Origin: an uncultured Mycoplasmatota bacterium
Lineage (GTDB): Bacteria; Bacillota_I; Bacilli_A; RF39; UBA660
Direction of reading: 5' to 3'
Assembly (NCBI GenBank): GCA_900553045.1
Contig: USBW01000051.1
Span: forward strand, 1 to 5,873
Length of the DNA stretch: 5,873 nt
Shown here piece after piece: positions 1 to 5,873 of this stretch; the first letter of the stretch is position 1; the number at the start of each line of letters is the position of its first letter. The notes under the pieces are model-generated. The model ran no database searches, was not told the origin of the DNA, and saw only the letters and a list, made by a program, of their open reading frames with translations. The position numbers and the translations under genes were made by a program.

Positions 1-72
1 GGTAAATTACAAACTTGGCATAAGTCCAACAAAGCTAAAAGAGGTTATCATCACATTTATGAAGAAAATTAA
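1..72 (+). CDS. Possible 3' end of an unidentified + strand gene
   Basis: From the left edge, frame 1 is open for 23 codons and stops at TAA (70-72), reading GKLQTWHKSNKAKRGY then HHIYEEN. The composition (W, H, K, Y, R) looks more like a protein tail than random AT-rich DNA. Hairpins downstream that fold best as + strand RNA (80-105 and 177-239) would fit a gene ending here. I do not recognise a family. Frame 2 is also open, from the edge to the TAA at 116-118, so the choice of frame is uncertain and the stretch may not be coding at all. Confidence 0.3.
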   Translation, partial: GKLQTWHKSNKAKRGYHHIYEEN

Positions 73-79
73 TTTTTTT

Positions 80-105
80 AAAAACGGAACTTGTGTTTTG
101 CTTTT
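80..105 (+). terminator. Weak + strand hairpin, possible terminator of the left-edge gene
   Basis: CGGAAC (85-90) pairs with GTTTTG (95-100) across a TTGT loop, using two G-U wobbles. After one A-C mismatch, four more A-U pairs follow (80-83 with 102-105). The pairing works only in + strand RNA. It lies 8 bases after the TAA at 70-72, but the trailing T-run (CTTTTCC) is short and partly inside the stem, so termination is doubtful. Confidence 0.25.
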
Positions 106-131
106 CCTCGCATCTTAAATTACACATGGTA

Positions 132-182
132 CTTTTTTAGTCCTACAATGGAATGTATGACTTTCCTATTGTACAAAAAAAG
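132..182. repeat. Imperfect inverted repeat in the left intergenic region
   Basis: TACAATGGAA (144-153) pairs with TTCCTATTGTA (163-173) with one bulged T, around a 9-base loop. A second block, CTTTTTT (132-138) against AAAAAAAG (175-182), extends the arms past a small asymmetric internal loop. It is not followed by a T-run in either direction beyond the A/T arms, so it is not a simple terminator. It could be an extended 3' RNA structure or a leftover of a mobile-element end; neither is shown. Confidence 0.45.
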
Positions 183-241
183 ACTAATAGTCTTAAACTC
201 TTCCAAAAAATTAGAAAAGAAATAACTATTGGTCTTTTTAA
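175..241. terminator. Probable bidirectional terminator beyond the surface-protein gene
   Basis: On the minus strand a short hairpin (AAGACT, loop ATT, AGTCTT; 194-180) is followed by five more T residues (179-175), a normal intrinsic terminator about 50 bases past the TAA stop. A longer inverted repeat overlaps it: 177-191 pairs with 225-239 around a 33-base loop. In + strand RNA this longer stem is continuous over 15 bp with one G-U wobble and carries its own T-run (235-239). In minus-strand RNA the same site is a C-A mismatch. The short hairpin probably serves the surface gene, and the long stem could stop + strand transcription coming from the left. Confidence 0.65.
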
Positions 242-244
242 TTA

Positions 245-1582
245 TTAAGCATTAACTTTATTTTTCTTTAAGTAAATTGCCATGCCTGTTAAACCGATTA
301 AAGCAATTACGCCAGTTGCTGCATAAGTCATGATAGGATCGCTCGTCTCAGGGTTTTCAATGGCAGGTTCTTCAGGATCAACAGTTGGCTCTGTTGGTTC
401 TTTTACTTCTTCAACATACTTAGCATAAATAGCAAGATCATCAGTAATTACTGCAGTATCATCAAATGGGGTATTATAATTTGGATCAGTATACCAACCA
501 CCAAATTCATAACCTTCAATTTCAACATAGTAATCATTTAAACCTTGTAAAATGCTATTAGTTGGAATAGATACTACTGACTGAGCACCAGCAACATTAA
601 TAGTGATATAAACATAACCAGTAATTGTTGGATAAGTTATACCATTAACAGTACTAATTTTAGTGTTTTCAAAGGCTATGACATTGTTAGCATTAGTTGC
701 TGTAGAAATGTTATAGACTGCACTGGCATTTCCTGCTGGAGCAGTATTGTTAAGCTCTGAATTAGTAACTATTATTTGGTTTTCCTCACTTACAGAATAA
801 CTACTACTAATTAAAATCAAATCTTCTTTTGGTGTTGCACCAGCATAATTAGTTATAACAGAATCATCGATATCTAATATTAGATCTTTCTGACCACCAA
901 TAACAACTGTTCCATAGCTATCTGATGGACCATTATAAGCATTATAACCAGTAAGTGTTGAACCTTTTACAGTAACAACATTACCTGTTGCTTGATTTGG
1001 TTTTTGAGAAGTACCATTAGAAATATCAAGGGCTGCATAACCTGTAAGTGTTGAACCAGTAACATTTAACTTACTATTAGAAGCTTGGAACCAAATTGCA
1101 TATTTAGCAGCTACTTCACTATTAGTAACATTTAAAACTGTACCATCAGCACCTAGTTCTACCCAAATACCATCAACACTATTAGTAGCATAAGTACCAT
1201 TATAGCCTTTATAAACTACTTTAGCATTATTGACATTAACTGTAGACTTAGTCTTAACATCAATTAAAGTTGCAGCATCTTGAACAGTTAAAGTATCTAA
1301 AGTAACTTCAATGTCAGCTTGATTAATGATAACTGTACCATCAATAATAGTGCCTTCCTTGCTTGCTCCTTTCAAAGTAATATTCTTGTCGATCGTAAGA
1401 TCGCCAGTATAAGTACCATCAGCAATATTAAGTACGTCGCCTGCTTCGGCTTCAGTAATTTTAGCACTTAAATCATCGCCATTTGCTACAGCGATCTCTT
1501 TAGCACTTGCAGTAGTCATAAATAATAACCCTGAAAGAGTAACAGTAATTGCCATAGCGAACATTTTCAAACCTTTTTTCAT
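245..1582 (-). CDS. Secreted beta-helix surface protein with InlB-type repeat and sortase-like C-terminal anchor
   Basis: This 445-residue protein is complete. It has an ATG start with AAGGAGG eight bases upstream and a TAA stop. Residues 1-27 form a signal peptide (KKGLK, a hydrophobic core, then TASA, with likely cleavage before K28). Residues 30 to about 310 are rich in Asn, Thr, Val and Ile and carry repeated rungs typical of right-handed parallel beta-helix (pectin-lyase-like) proteins: NITLKG (67-72), then VNVNNAKV, LNVTNSEV, LNVTGSTL, VTVKGSTL, LDIDDSVI and IIVTNSEL at roughly 22-35 residue spacing. Residues 352-389 match the InlB B-repeat / Listeria-Bacteroides repeat (GYEFGGWYTDPNY ... 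AIYAKY). A linker rich in Glu and Pro (391-409) leads to NPETSD (410-415), a hydrophobic segment (about 418-438) and KKNK. I infer a surface-anchored protein, perhaps an adhesin or glycan-binding protein. No lyase catalytic residues can be assigned, so enzymatic activity is unproven. It appears to be transcribed on its own. Confidence 0.85.
   Translation of the reverse strand: MKKGLKMFAMAITVTLSGLLFMTTASAKEIAVANGDDLSAKITEAEAGDVLNIADGTYTGDLTIDKNITLKGASKEGTIIDGTVIINQADIEVTLDTLTVQDAATLIDVKTKSTVNVNNAKVVYKGYNGTYATNSVDGIWVELGADGTVLNVTNSEVAAKYAIWFQASNSKLNVTGSTLTGYAALDISNGTSQKPNQATGNVVTVKGSTLTGYNAYNGPSDSYGTVVIGGQKDLILDIDDSVITNYAGATPKEDLILISSSYSVSEENQIIVTNSELNNTAPAGNASAVYNISTATNANNVIAFENTKISTVNGITYPTITGYVYITINVAGAQSVVSIPTNSILQGLNDYYVEIEGYEFGGWYTDPNYNTPFDDTAVITDDLAIYAKYVEEVKEPTEPTVDPEEPAIENPETSDPIMTYAATGVIALIGLTGMAIYLKKNKVNA
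338..355 (-). other. Sortase-like sorting motif NPETSD
   Basis: Codons for NPETSD (residues 410-415) precede a hydrophobic segment of about 20 residues and a KKNK tail, the three-part layout of cell-wall sorting signals. The motif resembles the NPxT-type signals of class B sortases (NPQTN in Staphylococcus, NPKTG in Listeria) rather than LPxTG. No sortase gene is in the window, so anchoring is inferred. Confidence 0.65.
944..1057 (-). repeat. In-frame near-identical 21-bp repeat within the beta-helix coding region
   Basis: The 21-base words at 944-964 and 1037-1057 differ at one position. They are exactly 93 bases (31 codons) apart and encode the twice-used GSTLTGY (residues 176-182 and 207-213). 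The spacing equals one beta-helix rung-plus-loop unit. A more diverged relative of the same word lies at 614-632 (17 of 19 bases, encoding PTITGY), 330 bases away and also in frame. Confidence 0.8.
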
Positions 1583-1590
1583 TTCTTAAT

Positions 1591-1597
1591 CCTCCTT
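1591..1597 (-). promoter_or_regulatory. Strong Shine-Dalgarno of the surface-protein gene
   Basis: AAGGAGG on the minus strand lies eight bases before the ATG at 1582-1580. This near-perfect complement to the 16S rRNA 3' end fixes the start codon, which begins a typical signal peptide, and suggests efficient translation. Confidence 0.9.
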
Positions 1598-1605
1598 ATA
1601 TTTCA

Positions 1606-1634
1606 AGGATACCATAAATGACTGAAAAAAACAA
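1606..1634 (-). promoter_or_regulatory. Candidate sigma-A-type promoter of the surface-protein gene
   Basis: Reading the minus strand, TTGTTT (1634-1629) and TATCCT (1611-1606) are separated by exactly 17 bases. They match the -35 consensus at 3 of 6 positions and the -10 consensus at 4 of 6. Transcription would start near 1600, leaving a very short leader with the Shine-Dalgarno almost at the RNA 5' end. That tightness and the weak -35 keep confidence low. Some promoter must lie in this 123-bp gap if the polC terminator is efficient. Confidence 0.35.
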
Positions 1635-1639
1635 TAGTT

Positions 1640-1659
1640 CATATCAGAATAATTCTATG
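1640..1659. promoter_or_regulatory. Small palindrome upstream of the candidate promoter
   Basis: AGAAT-A-ATTCT (1646-1656) is a perfect 5-1-5 palindrome. A bulged outer extension is possible (CATA at 1640-1643 with ATG at 1657-1659). It sits just upstream of the proposed -35 box, where an activator or other regulator could bind. In AT-rich DNA such a short palindrome may be chance, and no known operator is recognised. Confidence 0.2.
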
Positions 1660-1670
1660 TTTTTTTGTCG

Positions 1671-1705
1671 AAAAAAAGAAACAGTTCTTTTTAAATCTGT
1701 TTCTT
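1671..1705 (-). terminator. Intrinsic terminator of polC
   Basis: A perfect 9-bp inverted repeat (AAGAAACAG at 1676-1684 and CTGTTTCTT at 1697-1705) encloses a 12-base loop. On the minus strand it is followed at once by five T residues (1675-1671). The stem begins on the base next to the polC TAG stop (1708-1706). The stem is GC-poor but its position and geometry are classic. It separates polC from the downstream surface-protein gene. Confidence 0.8.
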
Positions 1706-4700
1706 CTATAAGCCATCAAAAAGGGATAACTGACTTGACTCTGGCAAGCCCTGCAAAATTCCCATAATGCGCATTTTTTCAATTAAAGTTGACGATAATT
1801 TACCACGCTTTTGCAAGTCATCAATACTGATGAACTCCTGTTTTTCTCTTTCGGCCACAACAGTGTTAGCAACTGTCTCGCCCAACCCATCCAAAGCTCT
1901 AAATGGTGCAATCAAAGTATTAGTCTCATAATCAATGACAAAATTTCTAGAATGTGACTTCTTTAAGTCAATATTACCAAACTTAATACCACGGGCACTA
2001 GCTTCCAAAGCAATCTCCAAAGTACCGATCAAGTCTTGCTCTTTAACCGATAAATTAAACTTGTTAGCATTTAACTCCTCTAATTTTTCTTTGATCTTAT
2101 CATAACCCATCTCCATAACTTGTAAATCAAAAGAGAAAGATTTAATAGAAAAATAAGTTGCATAATACTCTAAAGGCTTATTAATTTTAAACCAGGCAAT
2201 TCGCCAAGCAGCCGTAACATAAGCAGTAGCATGGGCCTTTGGGAACATATATTTAATTTTACCGCAAGAATCAATATACCAATCGGCTATTTTATTTTCT
2301 TTTAAAATCTCTTTAAATTTAGCCCACTGTTCCGGATCTTTACTGGCTTTACCTTTACGGACAAACTCCATAATTTTAAAAGCCTGCAAAGGCTCCAAAC
2401 CCTGATTCATCAAATAGACCATAATATCGTCACGACAGCCAATAACCTCTTTAAAAGGAAGACCTGAACGAACCAAATCTTGAGCATTACCATTCCAAAC
2501 GTCAGTACCATGAGAAAGACCGGAAATTTTAACCAATTCCGCAAAAGTAGTCGGTTTTGTCTCTAAGACGATCCCAATTACAAATTTAGTAAACTCTGGT
2601 AATCCTAAACAGCCAACCTCACAGCCAATCTGTTCCGGAGTGACTCCTAAAGCTTTAGTCGAAGAAAATAAACTCATAACTTCTTTATCATCCATTGGTA
2701 CTTCATTAGGATTAATACCCGTAAGCTCTTCAAGCATCTTAAAAATCGTCGGATTATCGTGACCAAGAATGTCTAGTTTCAAAAGACAAGACTCAATATC
2801 ATGATAATTAAAATGGGTCGTTAACCATTCAGAAGAAGTATCATCAGCAGGATACTGGTAAGGTGTAAAATCAAAAACATCTTTATAATCAGGAACAACT
2901 ACGATTCCTCCAGGATGTTGCCCAGTAGTTCTTTTAACACCAGTGACGCCAATAGCTAAACGTTCGATCTCCAGTGGTTTAACATCAGTAATACCACGAT
3001 CTTCATAATAACCTTTAACAAAACCATAAGCCGTTTTTTCAGCAACTGTACCAATTGTTCCAGCGCGATAGACATGATCCTCGCCGAATAGTACTTTAGT
3101 ATACTCATGAGCCTTAGCTTGGTAATCTCCAGAAAAGTTAAGATCAATATCAGGTACTTTATCAGCATTAAAACCTAAGAAAGTAGCAAATGGCATGTCC
3201 TGGCCATCTTTTCTAAATGGTGTTCCACAGCTACAAACTTTATCTGGCAAGTCAAAACCAGATGGATAATCTTTACCAAAAGCAACACCATTTTCATCTT
3301 CAAATAAACTTTTCTTACAATTAGGACAGACATAATGGGCTGGCAAAGGATTTACCTCAGTAATACCAAGCATCGTCGCTACAAAAGATGAACCAACTGA
3401 ACCACGGGAACCAACATTATAACCATCACTATTACTTTTAGCAACTAGCTTCTGAGCAATTAAGTAAATAGAGTCAAAGCCTCCCTTGATAATACCTGAA
3501 AGCTCACTTTCAATTCTATTTTGAATGATCTCTGGCAACTCTTCACCATAGATCTCATGAGCTTTATTATAGACACGATCCGTTATTTCTCCAACACTAT
3601 TTTCAAAACGTGGTGAAAAAGGAATCCCTTTAGTATCCGGTACAATTACTACATCGGAAATCATATCAGCGATCTTGTTAGTATTAGTAACAACGATCTC
3701 ATAAGCTAAATCCTTATCTAAAAAGTTAAAATCTTCAAGCATTTCTTTAGTCGTTCTAAAATGTTGTGATGGAATCTCTTTAATATTCTTTCTATTTAAT
3801 GGGTGTCTACCACCACCTGGCACTTTCTGATTAATAATTATCTCACGATAGATCTTATCTTCTCGTCTTAAATGATGAACATCACCACTAACTACGACGA
3901 TCTTGCCACGCTTTTTAGCAAGACGAATAATTTTTTTAATATTATTTTTAATCTCTTCTTCATTTTTAAAGTCTTCTAAATCAATTAAATAACGATAGAC
4001 CTCTAAAGGTTGAACTTCAACATAATCATAAAAATCTAATAGTTCTTCTAACTCTTCATCACTTTTGCTTCTTGCAAGCGTAAAGATCTCACCATTTGCA
4101 CAACCACTGCCAATTAAAAGACCTTCTCTATTTTTAGTGATCTCACTTCTTAGAATCCTTGGTGTTTTATATAAATACTTAGAGTTAGCATAAGAGACTA
4201 ATTTAAATAAGTTTTTAAGACCAACTTGATTTTTTACTAAAATATTTAAGTGATACATCTCACCAAATTTATGAATATCTTCTTTGGAAACTAAAAGATC
4301 GATCTCGCTCATTTTTTTAATCTGTTTAGCTTCTAATCTTTTTAACATTTTATGAAAAATATAAGCAGTTCCTTCAGAATCGTAGTCAGCACGATGGTGG
4401 GCATCTTCATCCCAAGGTACGTCATAACGTTTTACTAAAGCCGATAAAGAGTGTCTAGCAACATCAGGATCCAACGCTCTTGAAAGTTGCAAAGTATCAA
4501 GTAATGGATTAGTATAAGTACCAAGATTATATTTACTATAAGCCATTTCTAGAAATGAAGAATCAAACTTAGCATTGTGAGCCACCATTGGCAAATCCTG
4601 ACAAAAGTCTATGAATTCCTTGACTACTTCTTCTTCATCTTTAGCATCTTTTAACATCTCATCAGTAATATTAGTAAGTTCTACAATATGTTTAGGCAAA

Positions 4701-5873
4701 GGTCGATGAGGATTACAAAACTTATCAAAACGTTCAATTATCTCACCATTTTTAATTTTAACGGCTCCTATTTCGATAATGGAGTCCCCTCCACCAGCAT
4801 TAAAACCAGTAGTTTCAAAGTCGAAGACTACATAAGTATTATCTAATAAATTAGAAGTATCAGCTCTTTTAACTAAATCGATCTCATCATCGATCATGGC
4901 AAGTTCTACTCCATACAAAATTTTGATTCCTTCATTATAATGGGCTGCCAAAGGAAAGGTCTGAATAGCATTATGATCAGTGATTGCAATGGCCTTATGG
5001 CCCCACTTCTTTGCTTGTTTGATCAAGTCTTCTAAAGAGACTACCCCATCCATTTGACTCATCATTGTATGCGTATGTAACTCTACTCTTTTTTCTTCGG
5101 CATCGTCAACAATCTCATCTAAAACTTTCTCAAGTTTCTCAATACTACGAACATTCAACACCAAATCATGGCGAAAATTATTATTTTTAACATAGCCATT
5201 AACTTTAACCCACATTCCGGCCTTTAAAGCTTTACTAAGTCTAATATACTCCTTTTCATCACGCAAAAAAATACTGCCGTACATACTAGTATGAAAATCA
5301 GTCATTTTCAAAGTAATAATATAAAAATCACGTTTTTGTTCTGCTTCGACACCAAAAAGTTGCACCTCGACTGTAATATTATCAATTTCATAATTTATTT
5401 CACTTAAAGGAGTACTATCTCCTTTAATATTTCTACCAAATAAAACATTAGGATCAAGTGGTGATGCATCCTCTTTACGAGAATATCTAAAACCAGAAGA
5501 TGCTTTTTCTTTTAAAGGCTCTTCTTTTTTATCTTTAGTTGCCGAAATTATTTTTTGCATTACCAAAGAAGTCTCCCCATCTACTTCTTTAGTGATCTCA
5601 TCTTTAATTTCCAAAGCCCTTTCTTCGTTAAGATAAACTTTAAATTCCAGATCAAAACCATATTTCTTAAAGTAACTATTTATCTCTTCTAACTCTTTAT
5701 TAATAAAATTTTCTTCACTTTTATTATAAACTTCAATATAATAGCCGTCCTCTTGTTTTAAAAAGCGATCACAAAAGACTTCGTAATAAAGTTTATTAGA
5801 AAGTAAATGTAAAATCTCACAGTAATAGCTTTCTATAAGACTATCATCTTGAAAATCTGTTTTTAAATAAAGT
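1706..5873 (-). CDS. polC: DNA polymerase III PolC-type alpha subunit, 5'-partial (start beyond the right edge)
   Basis: This is the replicative DNA polymerase of low-GC Gram-positive bacteria, which extends the leading strand and proofreads with its own 3'-5' exonuclease. Numbering from the internal TTG codon at 5614, I see: an OB-fold region (about 75-160); PHP part 1 (HTHT 180-183, ITDHN 211-215); an inserted DEDDh exonuclease (DFETTG 265-270, HNAKFD 346-351, HHRADYD 406-412); PHP part 2 (SGDVHH 576-581); GSRGSVGSS 735-743; a four-Cys zinc site (C763, C766, C794, C796); palm aspartates D822/D824 in PDIDLNFSG and D948 in LKLDILGHD; HATAY 1128-1132; a helix-hairpin-helix-like stretch near 1237-1270; and a C-terminal clamp motif. 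All catalytic motifs look intact. The frame is open from 5615 to 5873, adding 86 residues (at least 1388 in total, against about 1437 in B. subtilis). These residues include YGFDLEF, which resembles the PolC N-terminal domain. The TTG at 5614 is therefore an internal Leu codon. The identity is certain from the motifs; only the start is missing. Confidence 0.97.
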   Translation of the reverse strand, partial: LYLKTDFQDDSLIESYYCEILHLLSNKLYYEVFCDRFLKQEDGYYIEVYNKSEENFINKELEEINSYFKKYGFDLEFKVYLNEERALEIKDEITKEVDGETSLVMQKIISATKDKKEEPLKEKASSGFRYSRKEDASPLDPNVLFGRNIKGDSTPLSEINYEIDNITVEVQLFGVEAEQKRDFYIITLKMTDFHTSMYGSIFLRDEKEYIRLSKALKAGMWVKVNGYVKNNNFRHDLVLNVRSIEKLEKVLDEIVDDAEEKRVELHTHTMMSQMDGVVSLEDLIKQAKKWGHKAIAITDHNAIQTFPLAAHYNEGIKILYGVELAMIDDEIDLVKRADTSNLLDNTYVVFDFETTGFNAGGGDSIIEIGAVKIKNGEIIERFDKFCNPHRPLPKHIVELTNITDEMLKDAKDEEEVVKEFIDFCQDLPMVAHNAKFDSSFLEMAYSKYNLGTYTNPLLDTLQLSRALDPDVARHSLSALVKRYDVPWDEDAHHRADYDSEGTAYIFHKMLKRLEAKQIKKMSEIDLLVSKEDIHKFGEMYHLNILVKNQVGLKNLFKLVSYANSKYLYKTPRILRSEITKNREGLLIGSGCANGEIFTLARSKSDEELEELLDFYDYVEVQPLEVYRYLIDLEDFKNEEEIKNNIKKIIRLAKKRGKIVVVSGDVHHLRREDKIYREIIINQKVPGGGRHPLNRKNIKEIPSQHFRTTKEMLEDFNFLDKDLAYEIVVTNTNKIADMISDVVIVPDTKGIPFSPRFENSVGEITDRVYNKAHEIYGEELPEIIQNRIESELSGIIKGGFDSIYLIAQKLVAKSNSDGYNVGSRGSVGSSFVATMLGITEVNPLPAHYVCPNCKKSLFEDENGVAFGKDYPSGFDLPDKVCSCGTPFRKDGQDMPFATFLGFNADKVPDIDLNFSGDYQAKAHEYTKVLFGEDHVYRAGTIGTVAEKTAYGFVKGYYEDRGITDVKPLEIERLAIGVTGVKRTTGQHPGGIVVVPDYKDVFDFTPYQYPADDTSSEWLTTHFNYHDIESCLLKLDILGHDNPTIFKMLEELTGINPNEVPMDDKEVMSLFSSTKALGVTPEQIGCEVGCLGLPEFTKFVIGIVLETKPTTFAELVKISGLSHGTDVWNGNAQDLVRSGLPFKEVIGCRDDIMVYLMNQGLEPLQAFKIMEFVRKGKASKDPEQWAKFKEILKENKIADWYIDSCGKIKYMFPKAHATAYVTAAWRIAWFKINKPLEYYATYFSIKSFSFDLQVMEMGYDKIKEKLEELNANKFNLSVKEQDLIGTLEIALEASARGIKFGNIDLKKSHSRNFVIDYETNTLIAPFRALDGLGETVANTVVAEREKQEFISIDDLQKRGKLSSTLIEKMRIMGILQGLPESSQLSLFDGL
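1718..1732 (-). other. Sliding-clamp binding motif at the PolC C-terminus (QLSLF)
   Basis: Residues QLSLF lie four residues before the end of PolC and match the bacterial beta-clamp (DnaN) binding pentapeptide. B. subtilis PolC ends in the same pentapeptide, from memory. Here three extra residues (DGL) follow it. The motif would tether the polymerase to the clamp during replication. Confidence 0.85.

Noticed and set aside
78..113. An 11-codon minus-strand open frame (ATG at 113-111, TAA at 80-78).
   Set aside because: It has no Shine-Dalgarno and is too short to separate from chance. It lies beyond the surface-gene terminator.
245..1582. Annotation of the surface protein as a pectate or pectin lyase.
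   Set aside because: The beta-helix rungs are visible but I cannot identify catalytic or calcium-binding residues, and many non-enzymatic surface proteins share this fold.
1657..1673. TCGACA on the minus strand as a -35 box with TATTCT as its -10.
   Set aside because: The spacer would be only 14 bases, too short for a normal promoter, and TCGACA directly follows the polC terminator T-run.
2956..3168. A 70-codon open frame on the minus strand inside polC.
   Set aside because: It overlaps, in another frame, the part of polC that includes the PDIDLNFSG catalytic motif. Its hydrophobic Leu/Ile-rich translation is a frame-shifted reading of AT-rich codons.
3227..3327. Cys-rich motifs (CPNC and CSCG) as a sign of a separate zinc-finger or inserted domain in polC.
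   Set aside because: A four-Cys zinc site at this place, just before PDIDLNFSG, is a normal part of PolC.
1..5873. CRISPR array, tRNA or rRNA gene, complete insertion sequence, or phage or toxin module.
   Set aside because: I saw no regularly spaced direct repeats, cloverleaf-like sequence, rRNA motifs or recognisable transposase or defence domains; nearly all of the window is two coding genes.

Overview
The window is AT-rich (about one third G+C by eye) and looks like a low-GC Gram-positive bacterium in the broad Bacillota/Mycoplasmatota group. The reasons are a PolC-type replicative DNA polymerase with its proofreading domain inserted in the PHP domain, strong AGGAGG ribosome binding, and intrinsic terminators with AT-rich stems and T-tracts. 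Where checked, tryptophan is encoded by TGG, so there is no sign of the Mycoplasma-type code. The finer lineage cannot be fixed from this sequence.

Layout, left to right. Bases 1-72 hold what may be the 3' end of an unidentified + strand gene (weak). Bases 73-244 are intergenic and contain several hairpins, the clearest being a probable bidirectional terminator at 175-241. Bases 245-1582 (minus strand) encode a complete secreted surface protein: signal peptide, parallel beta-helix rungs, one InlB/Listeria-Bacteroides-type repeat, an acidic proline-rich linker, and a C-terminal NPETSD / hydrophobic / Lys tail that resembles a sortase sorting signal. Bases 1583-1705 are the gap between the two genes and hold the polC terminator, a modest promoter candidate and a strong Shine-Dalgarno. 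Bases 1706-5873 (minus strand) are polC, which runs off the right edge. Its reading frame stays open for 86 codons upstream of the TTG at 5614, so that TTG is an internal leucine and the true start lies outside the window.

Both main genes run leftward but appear to be separate transcription units, because a 9-bp terminator stem begins directly after the polC stop codon. PolC is the leading-strand replicase of these bacteria. It carries all its expected domains and motifs and ends in a sliding-clamp binding motif (QLSLF). The neighbouring surface protein has no evident functional link to replication. The rimP-nusA pair that follows polC in Bacillus is absent here. I found no convincing undescribed multi-gene system. 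The observations most worth checking are the polC 5' extension, the sortase-type tail, an in-frame near-identical repeat within the beta-helix region, and the hairpin cluster at the left end.
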